NCBI RefSeq assembly: GCF_049801075.1
Contig: NZ_JBNAGG010000002.1
Span: 434,001 to 498,000 of the forward strand
Direction: 5' to 3'
DNA: 64,000 nucleotides
Origin: Maritalea sp049801075
GTDB taxonomy: Bacteria > Pseudomonadota > Alphaproteobacteria > Rhizobiales > Devosiaceae
The first letter of the stretch is position 1; each line of letters starts with the position of its first letter. Positions 34,992-42,966 of the stretch are shown here, piece by piece. Both the position numbers and the translations under genes were made by a program. The notes under the pieces were generated by a model. It was not told where the DNA came from. It was given only the letters and a program-made list of their open reading frames with translations, and searched no databases.

Positions 34992-36101
34992 ATGGCGGAT
35001 ATAAGTCAGGCAAATATCGATCAGGCCTTGCGCGTTGAACAGCTGGACGCAACAGCATGGGATGCGCAAGCGCACCGCTTTGATGATGTGTGCCAAGAGC
35101 AGTTGGATGTCTTCGCCGCTGAGCGTTGGCCGGCCATGGCCTTAGATCGCCTGCAATTCTTCATTGGCGACCGGTTGGTTGGCGGTTGTCTGGTGATGCA
35201 CAAAACTGCGCCTTTGGGGCTTGGGGGCCTTGCTGTTTGCAAATGGGGCCCAATTCTTCTGAACAATCGTTTGCCGAGCGCGCAAAGCGATTATAAAGCA
35301 ATTGTCGATTATCTGGTTCAGGAATATGCGGTGACGCGTCGCTTGATGTTGTCCATTTTGCCGCGCGCGGTGCCAACTGAGCAAAATAGCGCTTTAGAAT
35401 ATCTGCGAGAGATTGGGTTTAATCAGGGTGCTAGTTTGCCGTTCCCCAATCGGTATTTCGTAAATGTTGATTTGTCCGATGAAGAGATGCGCGCCAGTTT
35501 CAATCAGAAATGGCGCAAGCATTTGCGCAATTCGGAGAAGAATGAGCTGCGCTTTGAGCATGTGGGGCCAGACAAAATGTCTGAGTTCAATGCACTTTAT
35601 GAAGCGATGACGGCGCGCAAGCAGTTTCCAGATTATTCAGCTTACGATTCCCTCAATCATTTGATGGACAATATTGATGGGTCCATCCGCCCTGAAATCT
35701 TTATGGTGTATGATGAAGAGGGTGAAGCTGTTGCCGGGGCTATTGTGTTTGTCGGTGGCGATACTGCGGTTTATCTTTATGGTGCGACCAATGATAAGGC
35801 ACTGCCGATGCAGGCGGGTTATTTCATGCATTGGGAAATTATGCGCTGGCTTGGTACGCAAGAACGGATCAAATGGTACGACCTTGGCGGCACGGATGGC
35901 TTTTTGGGCTTACATCAGTTCAAAAAAGGCATGGCGGGCAAAGCAGGGGCGATCACCACGGTGCCACCTGTGATGAATTATGCACATTGGTTTATTCCGC
36001 GGCTTTTGGGCGAAGCCCTGTTTTTGGCGCGCGATGTGAAAGCCAATACCGGACGCATGATCAACAATCTGCGCAAAAAGGGCCCGAGCGACCAGAATTA
36101 A
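34992..36101 (+). CDS. FemAB/GNAT-type aminoacyl- or acyltransferase
   Basis: A 369-residue protein with two GNAT-like halves as in FemAB/FemX relatives. N-terminal half: DRLVGGCLVMHKTAPLGLGGLAVCKWGP. C-terminal half: MRASFNQKWRKHLRNSEKNELRF, then GEAVAGAIVFVGGDTAVYLYGATND and the KWYDLGGTDGFLGLHQFKKGM motif seen in FemAB-like proteins. The family adds amino acids to lipid-linked peptidoglycan precursors or acyl groups to exopolysaccharide/lipids. The precise substrate is unknown. The 3' end overlaps the convergent cls gene by four bases. Confidence 0.75.
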   Translation: MADISQANIDQALRVEQLDATAWDAQAHRFDDVCQEQLDVFAAERWPAMALDRLQFFIGDRLVGGCLVMHKTAPLGLGGLAVCKWGPILLNNRLPSAQSDYKAIVDYLVQEYAVTRRLMLSILPRAVPTEQNSALEYLREIGFNQGASLPFPNRYFVNVDLSDEEMRASFNQKWRKHLRNSEKNELRFEHVGPDKMSEFNALYEAMTARKQFPDYSAYDSLNHLMDNIDGSIRPEIFMVYDEEGEAVAGAIVFVGGDTAVYLYGATNDKALPMQAGYFMHWEIMRWLGTQERIKWYDLGGTDGFLGLHQFKKGMAGKAGAITTVPPVMNYAHWFIPRLLGEALFLARDVKANTGRMINNLRKKGPSDQN

Positions 36102-37549
36102 AGCACTGGTCCCAATGTACCGATCACATTGTGCCAAATTCTGACCGGCAATCGCCATTCGCGCACTTCATCAAGATGCACTTCCACTGCGCTTTTTAGA
36201 TATTGCCGCTGGCGCTCATTGACCTGCTTGGTAAAGGCTTCATCATAAATGATGGTGTTGTTTTCGTAATTAAGGTCAAAGCTGCGCAAATCGAGATTTG
36301 ATGAGCCAATCATGGTGATTTGGCCATCAATGGTGAGGCATTTGGCATGGAGCAAACCGCCCACATATTCATGCACACGTATGCCCGCGTCGAGTACCTC
36401 GGGATAAAAAGATTTCGCAGCGGCTGCCACGATCCAGCTATCATTATTGCGTGGAACAATCATGTTGATTTTGACCCCACGAATTGCCGCAGCGCATAGG
36501 GCATTCAACACGATAATGTCCGGCACAAAATAGGGGGTGGTGATGTTTATTTCTTCATCCGCAGATTGAATAAGCGCGGCGAACAGATGCGCCGCAGCGC
36601 CGCGACGTTCTGTGGGACCGTTGCCATTCACTTGCGCCACGAATCCGCCCTCGACGGGGCGTGCGTTCAGGGGAAACTCATCTAAATGCGCGCTGGGGCG
36701 TCGGCTCATCCAATCGCTGGCAAACAGCAATTGCGTTTGGTTGACCACGGGGCCTTCCATGCGCGCCATAATGTCAATCCAGGGCGCATATTTTGCCTTG
36801 GGCAAGAACTCTGGATCGGCGCAGTTTTGACTGCCGCAATAGGCGATTTTGCCATCAATGAGCGTGATTTTTCGGTGATTGCGTAGATCGAAGCGGTTGA
36901 GCAGGTGGGTGGCAATCATGCTTTCAAATGGCATGGCGGTTTCAGTTTGCACCCCGGCGCGTTGCATCTCCGTCCACAGTGGTGAGTTGAGTAGAACGCG
37001 CGACCCGATAGCGTCAGCCATCACACGGCAAGCAACGCCGCGCTTGGCTGCGCGCATCACGGCATTTGCGACTTCGGTGCCTGTCCGGTCAGTTAGCCAA
37101 ATGTAATAGAGCAGATGCACATGGTCTTCTGCCGCATCGATATCTTCGATGATCCGTTTTCTTGTCTCATCCGCATCAGACATGAGCTCGGCCGTGTTGC
37201 CGCCGGAAAGGGGAAAATGATTGATAGTTTCGGCATATTGGAAGATTGAGTGATACCGCAGAGGCACTTTTGCAAATGGGTTTTCTTCGCCTTCGAGCTT
37301 GTTGAACTCAAGCGCCTTCATTTGATCAACAAGCCGTGCCTTTTTGGCACGTAGCTTGTCGGAGATGTGCACCTCGCCAAGAAGGGTATAGATCACAATG
37401 CCAGCAAGGGGCAGGGTGATCACGACGATTAGCCAGGCGAGACGAGCAGAACTTGAGATGTGTCTCCGCGCCAAAATGCGCAGCGCGACGGCAAATATGA
37501 TGCTCAAATAGATGGCAGATGCCAAAGAGATGCTGCTTATCAGGTCCAT
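36098..37549 (-). CDS. cls: Cardiolipin synthase (phospholipase D family)
   Basis: A 483-residue membrane enzyme that joins two phosphatidylglycerols into cardiolipin. Two N-terminal TM helices (about 5-24 and 38-58) precede two HKD motifs: NHRKITLIDGKIAYCGSQN (about residue 220) and LHAKCLTIDGQITMIGSSN (about residue 400). Length matches ClsA. Transcribed towards the FemAB-like gene. Confidence 0.95.
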   Translation of the reverse strand: MDLISSISLASAIYLSIIFAVALRILARRHISSSARLAWLIVVITLPLAGIVIYTLLGEVHISDKLRAKKARLVDQMKALEFNKLEGEENPFAKVPLRYHSIFQYAETINHFPLSGGNTAELMSDADETRKRIIEDIDAAEDHVHLLYYIWLTDRTGTEVANAVMRAAKRGVACRVMADAIGSRVLLNSPLWTEMQRAGVQTETAMPFESMIATHLLNRFDLRNHRKITLIDGKIAYCGSQNCADPEFLPKAKYAPWIDIMARMEGPVVNQTQLLFASDWMSRRPSAHLDEFPLNARPVEGGFVAQVNGNGPTERRGAAAHLFAALIQSADEEINITTPYFVPDIIVLNALCAAAIRGVKINMIVPRNNDSWIVAAAAKSFYPEVLDAGIRVHEYVGGLLHAKCLTIDGQITMIGSSNLDLRSFDLNYENNTIIYDEAFTKQVNERQRQYLKSAVEVHLDEVREWRLPVRIWHNVIGTLGPVL

Positions 37550-37643
37550 TGTTCCTCCACAAAGCGGCTGGCGAGTTTATGCGCGCACGTCTTGCATCTA
37601 AATTGGACAAATCATCTAGGCAGCACAATGGTGTAAGTGCAAT

Positions 37644-37880
37644 TTATTCGTTTTTGTTGCGGTTTTCCATGATCGCACCAACGGAAGCGCTGGTGCACAC
37701 CAAGTAAGGCACGCAAAAAGTGAGGGCGACTTTAAACCAGTCCGTCATGCCCATTTGGCCCGTTAAAAGCCTATCGAAATAGTTGATCAGCATCAGCAAG
37801 GTGCCCACGATAAGCGCGGTTTTCACACAGCGCTTGCACACTTGAGGGCGTGCGGCGATTGAAAACCACTCTTTGATCAT
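37644..37880 (-). CDS. nrtS: NrtS-like nitrate/nitrite transporter subunit
   Basis: A 78-residue protein with two TM helices (about 19-37 and 49-70). The pattern KRCVKTALIVGTLLMLINYFD and FKVALTFCVPYLVCTSASVG matches the small NrtS family described from marine and cyanobacterial genomes as a nitrate/nitrite transporter. It overlaps the upstream GNAT gene by four bases (ATGA). No nitrate reductase is present nearby, so the substrate is an inference from family. Confidence 0.7.
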   Translation of the reverse strand: MIKEWFSIAARPQVCKRCVKTALIVGTLLMLINYFDRLLTGQMGMTDWFKVALTFCVPYLVCTSASVGAIMENRNKNE

Positions 37881-38458
37881 GCGGCTTGGCCGAATGGTTT
37901 GAGCACACTACGCTTCAACCGTTCAAGGCGACCGGGCACGCGGAAAGGCTTATAGCCGGGAACTGTCTTTTCCATAGGAATTTCGAAGATTTTATAGTCT
38001 TCTCCGAAAATATGCTTGTTGAGCTGTGCCACTTCTGTCCACCCATAGCGCGCGAGGATCAGATTGGCTTTTTCGTTGGTGGTGCGGGTGAAGGTTACCA
38101 GCTTGTGCCAATGGCCATTATTGAACATATTCACGAAAGCCTTGTTGGCTTTGATCGCGATGGTCGACGCCCTATGCTCGGGAATAATGTAAGACCAATA
38201 AAGGAACACCACGCCATTATCGGGGCCGGAAAGCATGAGACCCACTTTTTCATCCCCCTTACACAGCACAAACAAGTGCTGCGGATCATATTCCCAAAGC
38301 GCCGTTAGAAAGTGGATGTTCATGCGCGCACGCTCAGATTGTTTGAATTCTTCACAATAGAATTCAGATTCATCAATTGCGCGGTGCACTGTTGAGAGTA
38401 CCCACTCAATTTCATCCCGACGGGCGGGTCGAAAATTTGGTGTTTTGGCGTCTGACAT
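37877..38458 (-). CDS. GNAT-like acetyltransferase-type protein
   Basis: A 193-residue protein with a GNAT-like core: FRPARRDEIEWVLSTVHRAI, HLFVLCKGDEKVGLMLSG, and LYWSYIIPEHRASTIAIKANKAFVNMFNNG, which sits where the acetyl-CoA pyrophosphate loop is expected but is not a clean QxxGxG/A. The C-terminal 40 residues are basic. It is coupled to the nrtS gene that overlaps its end. No function can be assigned. Confidence 0.65.
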   Translation of the reverse strand: MSDAKTPNFRPARRDEIEWVLSTVHRAIDESEFYCEEFKQSERARMNIHFLTALWEYDPQHLFVLCKGDEKVGLMLSGPDNGVVFLYWSYIIPEHRASTIAIKANKAFVNMFNNGHWHKLVTFTRTTNEKANLILARYGWTEVAQLNKHIFGEDYKIFEIPMEKTVPGYKPFRVPGRLERLKRSVLKPFGQAA

Positions 38459-38640
38459 GGCGATTTCCCCCAGTTTGTCTGGGCATCAGTTTGAAGTAAT
38501 CTTCTTTAAAAGTGTTGAATATGGGGGGCAAAGTGTCAAAGAAATGCGAAAAAACAGGTCTAAAATCTAAGCCTTGATATTGACCGAACGCGCTGCAACC
38601 ATTAGCCCTTCTATCACGGTGTTGTGGGGACAACTCACAT

Positions 38641-38653
38641 ATTCAAATTGAAT
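38641..38653. promoter_or_regulatory. Short palindrome upstream of acs
   Basis: ATTCAA A TTGAAT lies 75 bases before acs. A related half (TATTCAAC) follows at 38666. Possible regulator site in the 268-base acs upstream region; no other feature is seen there. Confidence 0.3.
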
Positions 38654-38727
38654 GTGTGTTGACCGTATTCAACTGGAGGTCGGCAACGGTCTCTTTATGA
38701 TTGGATTGATCGAGGAGGAACCGTCCA

Positions 38728-40668
38728 ATGAGTTCGGACATTTACCAACCACCTGAAGATATTGTCTCTCGCACTTTGACAACAAAGGATCAGTATGACG
38801 CGCTGTACGCGCAGTCAGTGAATGATCCTGAAGGATTTTGGAAAGAGCAGGCCAAGCGCATCGATTGGATGACAGAGCCGACCAAAATCAAAAATACGAC
38901 ATTTGAATATCCAGATGTGTCCATCAAATGGTTTGAAGATGGTGAGTTGAATGTTTCGGTCAATTGTATCGACCGTCACTTGAAAGACCGCGCCGATGAG
39001 ACCGCCATCATCTGGGAAGGTGATGAGCCGGGCACTGACGAGCATATTACTTATGCCCAGTTGCACCGCCGCGTTTGCCGCTTCGCCAATGTGTTGAAAG
39101 ATTTGGGCGTTAAAAAGGGTGACCGCGTCACCATTTATCTGCCTATGATCCCAGAAGCTGCTTATGCCATGTTGGCCTGTACCCGCATTGGTGCGGTGCA
39201 TTCCGTGGTGTTTGGTGGCTTTTCGCCGGAAGCTTTGGCAGGCCGCATCAACGATTGTGACAGCGCTGTCGTGATTACTGCTGATGAAGGCCGCCGCGGT
39301 GGCCGCACTGTGCCATTGAAGCACAATGTTGATGAAGCGTTGAAGCATGCGCATGGTGTTGAAAAAGTTTTGGTGGTGGAAAACACCGGCAACGACATCA
39401 AAATGAAGGGTGGCCGCGATGTGTGGTGGCACGAAGCTGCTACGGGCATTGATGAATTCTGTAAACCAGAGCGCATGAATGCAGAAGACCCGCTGTTCAT
39501 CCTTTATACGTCCGGTTCAACAGGCACACCAAAAGGCGTGTTGCACACAACTGGCGGCTATTTGGTTTATGCCTCATTCACCCACGAAGTGACCTTCGAT
39601 TATAAGCAAGGCGACATTTATTGGTGTACGGCTGATGTGGGCTGGGTCACAGGTCACTCCTACATTCTTTATGGCCCATTGGCCAATGGCGCGACCACAT
39701 TGATGTTTGAAGGTGTGCCAAACTATCCAGACGCTTCACGCTTCTGGCAGGTTTGCGACAAGCACAAGGTCAATATTTTCTACACAGCACCGACGGCCAT
39801 TCGCGCGTTGATGGGGGCTGGTGATAATTTTGTTGACGGTGCTGACCTATCGTCATTGCGTATTCTGGGGTCAGTTGGTGAGCCGATCAACCCAGAAGCT
39901 TGGGAATGGTACAACAAGCATGTTGGCCGCGGTAAATGCGCGATTGTGGATACGTGGTGGCAAACTGAAACTGGTGGTTTCATGATCACGCCTTTGCCTG
40001 GCGCGACACCAACCAAGCCAGGCTCTGCAACAAAGCCATTTTACGGCATTCAGCCAGAGATTTTGGATCAGGAAGGCAATGTGCAAACTGAGACCAAAAC
40101 TGAAGGTGTGTTGTGCATTAAAGATAGCTGGCCTGGTCAGATGCGTTCGGTCTATGGCGATCACAAGCGCTTTGTTTCGACCTATTTTGAGACCTATAAA
40201 GGCTATTATTTCACGGGTGACGGCTGTCGCCGCGATGAAGATGGGTATTATTGGATCACGGGTCGGGTGGACGATGTTTTGAACGTTTCCGGTCACCGGA
40301 TGGGCACAGCTGAGATTGAAAGTTCGCTGGTTGCGCATGACAAAGTGTCTGAAGCCGCGGTAGTTGGCTATCCACACGATGTGAAGGGCCAAGGCGTTTA
40401 TTGCTATGTGACCTTGATGTCCGGTGAAGAGCCAAGCGATGAATTGAAGAAAGAGTTGCGCAATTGGGTGCGTAAGGAAATTGGCCCGATTGCTTCTCCT
40501 GATTTGATCCAATTTGCGCCTGGTTTGCCAAAAACACGTTCAGGCAAAATCATGCGTCGTATCCTGCGCAAGGTTGCGGAAAACGATTTTGGCTCATTGG
40601 GCGACACATCAACATTGGCAGATCCATCTGTTGTTGATGATTTGATTGAAAATCGCGAAAACCGATAA
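38728..40668 (+). CDS. acs: Acetyl-CoA synthetase
   Basis: A 646-residue AMP-forming ligase that turns acetate, ATP and CoA into acetyl-CoA. Signatures are the P-loop YTSGSTGTPKGV (about residue 259), the DTWWQTETGG motif, YFTGDGCRRDEDGYYWITGR with the hinge Asp, and the C-terminal PKTRSGKIMRRILRK with the regulatory acetylated lysine. The RBS is GAGGAGGAACCGTCC. A strong terminator follows. Confidence 0.98.
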   Translation: MSSDIYQPPEDIVSRTLTTKDQYDALYAQSVNDPEGFWKEQAKRIDWMTEPTKIKNTTFEYPDVSIKWFEDGELNVSVNCIDRHLKDRADETAIIWEGDEPGTDEHITYAQLHRRVCRFANVLKDLGVKKGDRVTIYLPMIPEAAYAMLACTRIGAVHSVVFGGFSPEALAGRINDCDSAVVITADEGRRGGRTVPLKHNVDEALKHAHGVEKVLVVENTGNDIKMKGGRDVWWHEAATGIDEFCKPERMNAEDPLFILYTSGSTGTPKGVLHTTGGYLVYASFTHEVTFDYKQGDIYWCTADVGWVTGHSYILYGPLANGATTLMFEGVPNYPDASRFWQVCDKHKVNIFYTAPTAIRALMGAGDNFVDGADLSSLRILGSVGEPINPEAWEWYNKHVGRGKCAIVDTWWQTETGGFMITPLPGATPTKPGSATKPFYGIQPEILDQEGNVQTETKTEGVLCIKDSWPGQMRSVYGDHKRFVSTYFETYKGYYFTGDGCRRDEDGYYWITGRVDDVLNVSGHRMGTAEIESSLVAHDKVSEAAVVGYPHDVKGQGVYCYVTLMSGEEPSDELKKELRNWVRKEIGPIASPDLIQFAPGLPKTRSGKIMRRILRKVAENDFGSLGDTSTLADPSVVDDLIENRENR

Positions 40669-40695
40669 CTAATTGCAACTACTAGTTGTTTTTTT

Positions 40696-40727
40696 GGCGC
40701 CGTACGAAATTTTCGTGCGGCGCCTTT
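40696..40727 (+). terminator. Intrinsic terminator after acs
   Basis: GGCGCCGTACGAAA (40696-40709) with TTTCGTGCGGCGCC (40711-40724), one T.G pair, then TTT. Confidence 0.8.
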
Positions 40728-40845
40728 CAATTTTAGCAATTTATATCAGCTTGAATTAACCAAATTTTTGATTAGAAATACCTTGTTAACACCTTGTTTG
40801 GGCGTCTCTTTTTAAGATGGGGCGAATTACAAATTGGGGCGTTTT

Positions 40846-41754
40846 ATGGGCAGTCTTTCTAAATCAGCATTCGTTGTTGCGACCATTGTGTCGTGCGTTT
40901 TCACTTCATCGGCTATGGCTGAGGAGTGGATCGCAAGCAAATTGCGGGGCGCTGTCTTTGTTTATGAAAATGCAGAATGGCAACAAATTTTCAGAGGGCA
41001 TGTTGTTGATAGCTCCAACGCGATCCAAACCTCGCCGAATGCGCGGGTAATTTTCACACGCGGTCAAGAGTCGATTGATGTACGCGGTGATACGCGTATT
41101 CGCATCAGAGATCGTGTGGGTGCCCTCAATACGGTGATTGAGCAAGACTTTGGCGAAATCAATGTAGATGTTGAAAAGAAGAATGTTCAGCATTTTGCAG
41201 TAAAAGCGCCATTGTTGACTGCCGTTGTAAAGGGCACGAAGTTTACGGTGAAGTCAAATCGCTCCGGCGGTGCGGCAGAAATCATCGTGCGCCGTGGTCG
41301 TGTCGAAGTTCAAGACAATCAGATGAAAATCAAGGTCGACGTGAAATCTGGCCAGCGGGTTGGGCGTCAAGCGTCCGCCAATGCTGTGATGGAAGTTAAG
41401 GGCCGTGGTTCAATCGAACCATTTGTGAGCATGAACTCAAACCAACCCATTGCCAATAATGTTGAAGAGCTGAAGGCCAAAATGGGTCTGAGCAATTCAC
41501 CTAACTTACCTGCTAATGCTGGTGGTACGAGTAATGTGGGCAATGTTGAGGGCGTCGGCAATGCAGGTAACGCTGGGAATGCTGGCAATGCAGGGAATGC
41601 TGGCAATGCAGGAAATGCAGGAAATGCAGGAAATGCAGGAAATGCCGGTAATGCAGGATCGTCTGGTAGCGGTTCTGGTGGTGGTGCTAGCAGTGCAGGC
41701 GGCGCGGCTAAAGATGTGGTTGATAAGGTGAAAGATAAACTCCCAGTGCTTTAA
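40846..41754 (+). CDS. Secreted FecR-domain protein 1 with GNA-repeat tail
   Basis: A 302-residue exported protein. The signal peptide ends ...TSSAMAEEW. The FecR-like domain (about 25-165) includes the WQQIFRGHVVDSS segment, ARVIFTRGQESIDVRGDTRI, and HFAVKAPLLTAVVKGTKFTV, the last being the typical FecR core. The tail from about 238 has eleven GNA repeats followed by Gly/Ser, ending in a charged VKDKLPVL. It is closely similar to the next gene (about three quarters of aligned domain residues agree by eye). No FecI/FecA partners are nearby, so this is not a classical iron system. ATG 40846 has TTGGGG upstream. Confidence 0.85.
   Translation: MGSLSKSAFVVATIVSCVFTSSAMAEEWIASKLRGAVFVYENAEWQQIFRGHVVDSSNAIQTSPNARVIFTRGQESIDVRGDTRIRIRDRVGALNTVIEQDFGEINVDVEKKNVQHFAVKAPLLTAVVKGTKFTVKSNRSGGAAEIIVRRGRVEVQDNQMKIKVDVKSGQRVGRQASANAVMEVKGRGSIEPFVSMNSNQPIANNVEELKAKMGLSNSPNLPANAGGTSNVGNVEGVGNAGNAGNAGNAGNAGNAGNAGNAGNAGNAGNAGSSGSGSGGGASSAGGAAKDVVDKVKDKLPVL
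41557..41655 (+). repeat. In-frame 9-bp repeats (11 x GNA)
   Basis: Eleven consecutive 9-base units of the form GGN AAY GCN, with third-base variation. Inside the tail of FecR-domain protein 1. Confidence 0.95.
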
Positions 41755-41865
41755 TTGTGTTGGGTAAGGCAGCCGCCACTTTAGCACCTATTAACCACGC
41801 TATTAACTGTTTGAGGATGTTAATAGCTGCTGAAGGGCTTGGCGTTAGTTTGATCGAGAGAGAAA

Positions 41866-42762
41866 ATGGGGCGCGGTAAAATGAAGATATTCTCCAAGAT
41901 TTGCATGTGGATTGTGCTGTTGGGCAGTTTGCTGTTCACCAGCAGCGCAATGGCGGAAGAGTGGGTCGCGAGCAAACTACGTGGTGGCGTATTTGTTTTC
42001 GACGGTGCCGGGTGGCAGCAAATTTTTAGAGGCCATATTGTCGATAGTTCTCGCGCTATTCAAACATCTCCTAGCGCCCGCGTTGTGTTTACACGCGGTC
42101 AAGAGTCCATTGATGTGCAAGGTGATACGCGTATTCGTATCAAAGACCGTGTTGGTAATTTGAACACTGTTGTTGAGCAGGACTTTGGCGAAATCACAGT
42201 TGATGTAGATAAAAAGAATGTGCAGCACTTTGCCGTTAAGGCGCCATTGCTCACCGCAGTGGTTAAAGGCACCAAATTCACGGTGAAAGCCGGCAAAAGT
42301 GGTGATGCAGCAGAGGTGAAGGTAGAGCGCGGACGTGTAGAAGTGCGCGATGAAGAGCGCAGGGTCAAAGTTGATGTGAAGGCAGGGCAGCGTGCATCTC
42401 GGCAGGCAGGCAAAAGCGATGTGGTTGAGGTAAAAGGCCGTGGCGCCTTGGAACCAATCATTAGCCTGAACACAAATAAACCAATTGCAAAAAACAGCGC
42501 GCAGCTAAAAGTTGCCTTAGGTTTGCAAGCAGCACCTGGACAGCAGAACAATGAGAACGCCAATGCTGGTGGCAACGGGAACGGTAATGCTGGTGGCAAC
42601 GGGAACGGCAATGCTGGCGGCAACGGGAACGGCAATGCTGGCGGCAACGGCGGTAGTAACTCCGGTGGCAACAGCGGTAACTCCGGTGGCAACAGCGGTA
42701 ACTCCGGTGGCAACGGCAACAGCAATGCTGGCGGAAATGGCAAGGGCAAAGGAAAGAGCTAA
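41866..42762 (+). CDS. Secreted FecR-domain protein 2 with Gly/Asn-rich tail
   Basis: A 298-residue paralogue of the preceding protein. The signal peptide ends TSSAMAEEW, and the domain keeps FTRGQESIDVQGDTRI and HFAVKAPLLTAVVKGTKFTV. The tail (about 230-298) differs: GGNGNGNA units, then GGNSGNS units, ending in GKGKGKS. The conserved domain with two unrelated low-complexity tails points to tandem duplication followed by tail expansion. ATG 41866 has GAGAGAG upstream; ATG 41881 is an alternative. A strong terminator follows. Confidence 0.85.
   Translation: MGRGKMKIFSKICMWIVLLGSLLFTSSAMAEEWVASKLRGGVFVFDGAGWQQIFRGHIVDSSRAIQTSPSARVVFTRGQESIDVQGDTRIRIKDRVGNLNTVVEQDFGEITVDVDKKNVQHFAVKAPLLTAVVKGTKFTVKAGKSGDAAEVKVERGRVEVRDEERRVKVDVKAGQRASRQAGKSDVVEVKGRGALEPIISLNTNKPIAKNSAQLKVALGLQAAPGQQNNENANAGGNGNGNAGGNGNGNAGGNGNGNAGGNGGSNSGGNSGNSGGNSGNSGGNGNSNAGGNGKGKGKS
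42565..42636 (+). repeat. Three 24-bp in-frame repeats
   Basis: Units start at 42565, 42589 and 42613, each encoding AGGNGNGN. They differ at third positions (GGT/GGC). Confidence 0.9.
42652..42714 (+). repeat. Three 21-bp in-frame repeats
   Basis: Units at 42652, 42673 and 42694. The last two are identical; the first differs only in its first two codons. Each encodes a Ser/Gly-Asn-Ser-Gly-Gly-Asn pattern. Confidence 0.9.
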
Positions 42763-42832
42763 GCGATGCTGATTATGAAGCACGCTCTCTGCGCCAACCA
42801 TTTGGCCAAGCTAATGTAAATTCAATTAAATT

Positions 42833-42860
42833 GGCCGCTTCTTTTTGAAGCGGCCTTTTT
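42833..42860 (+). terminator. Intrinsic terminator after FecR-domain protein 2
   Basis: GGCCGCTTC (42833-42841), loop TTTTT, GAAGCGGCC (42847-42855), TTTTT. Confidence 0.92.
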
Positions 42861-42966
42861 ATTGAGTGTAAAGTGAATAGCAACCAATTCATGTTTTTCT
42901 AGCAAGCGGACTTATGGCGATCACCTCAAGTGATGGCCGCTTTATTGATGCTTGCTTCGGGGCGAC

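Noticed and set aside
41785..41806. CtrA box upstream of FecR-domain gene 2
   Set aside because: TTAA-N8-TTAAC has the wrong spacing; the consensus requires N7.
40846..42762. FecIR iron-siderophore regulation system
   Set aside because: Both FecR-domain proteins are exported with signal peptides, and no FecI sigma factor or TonB receptor is nearby.
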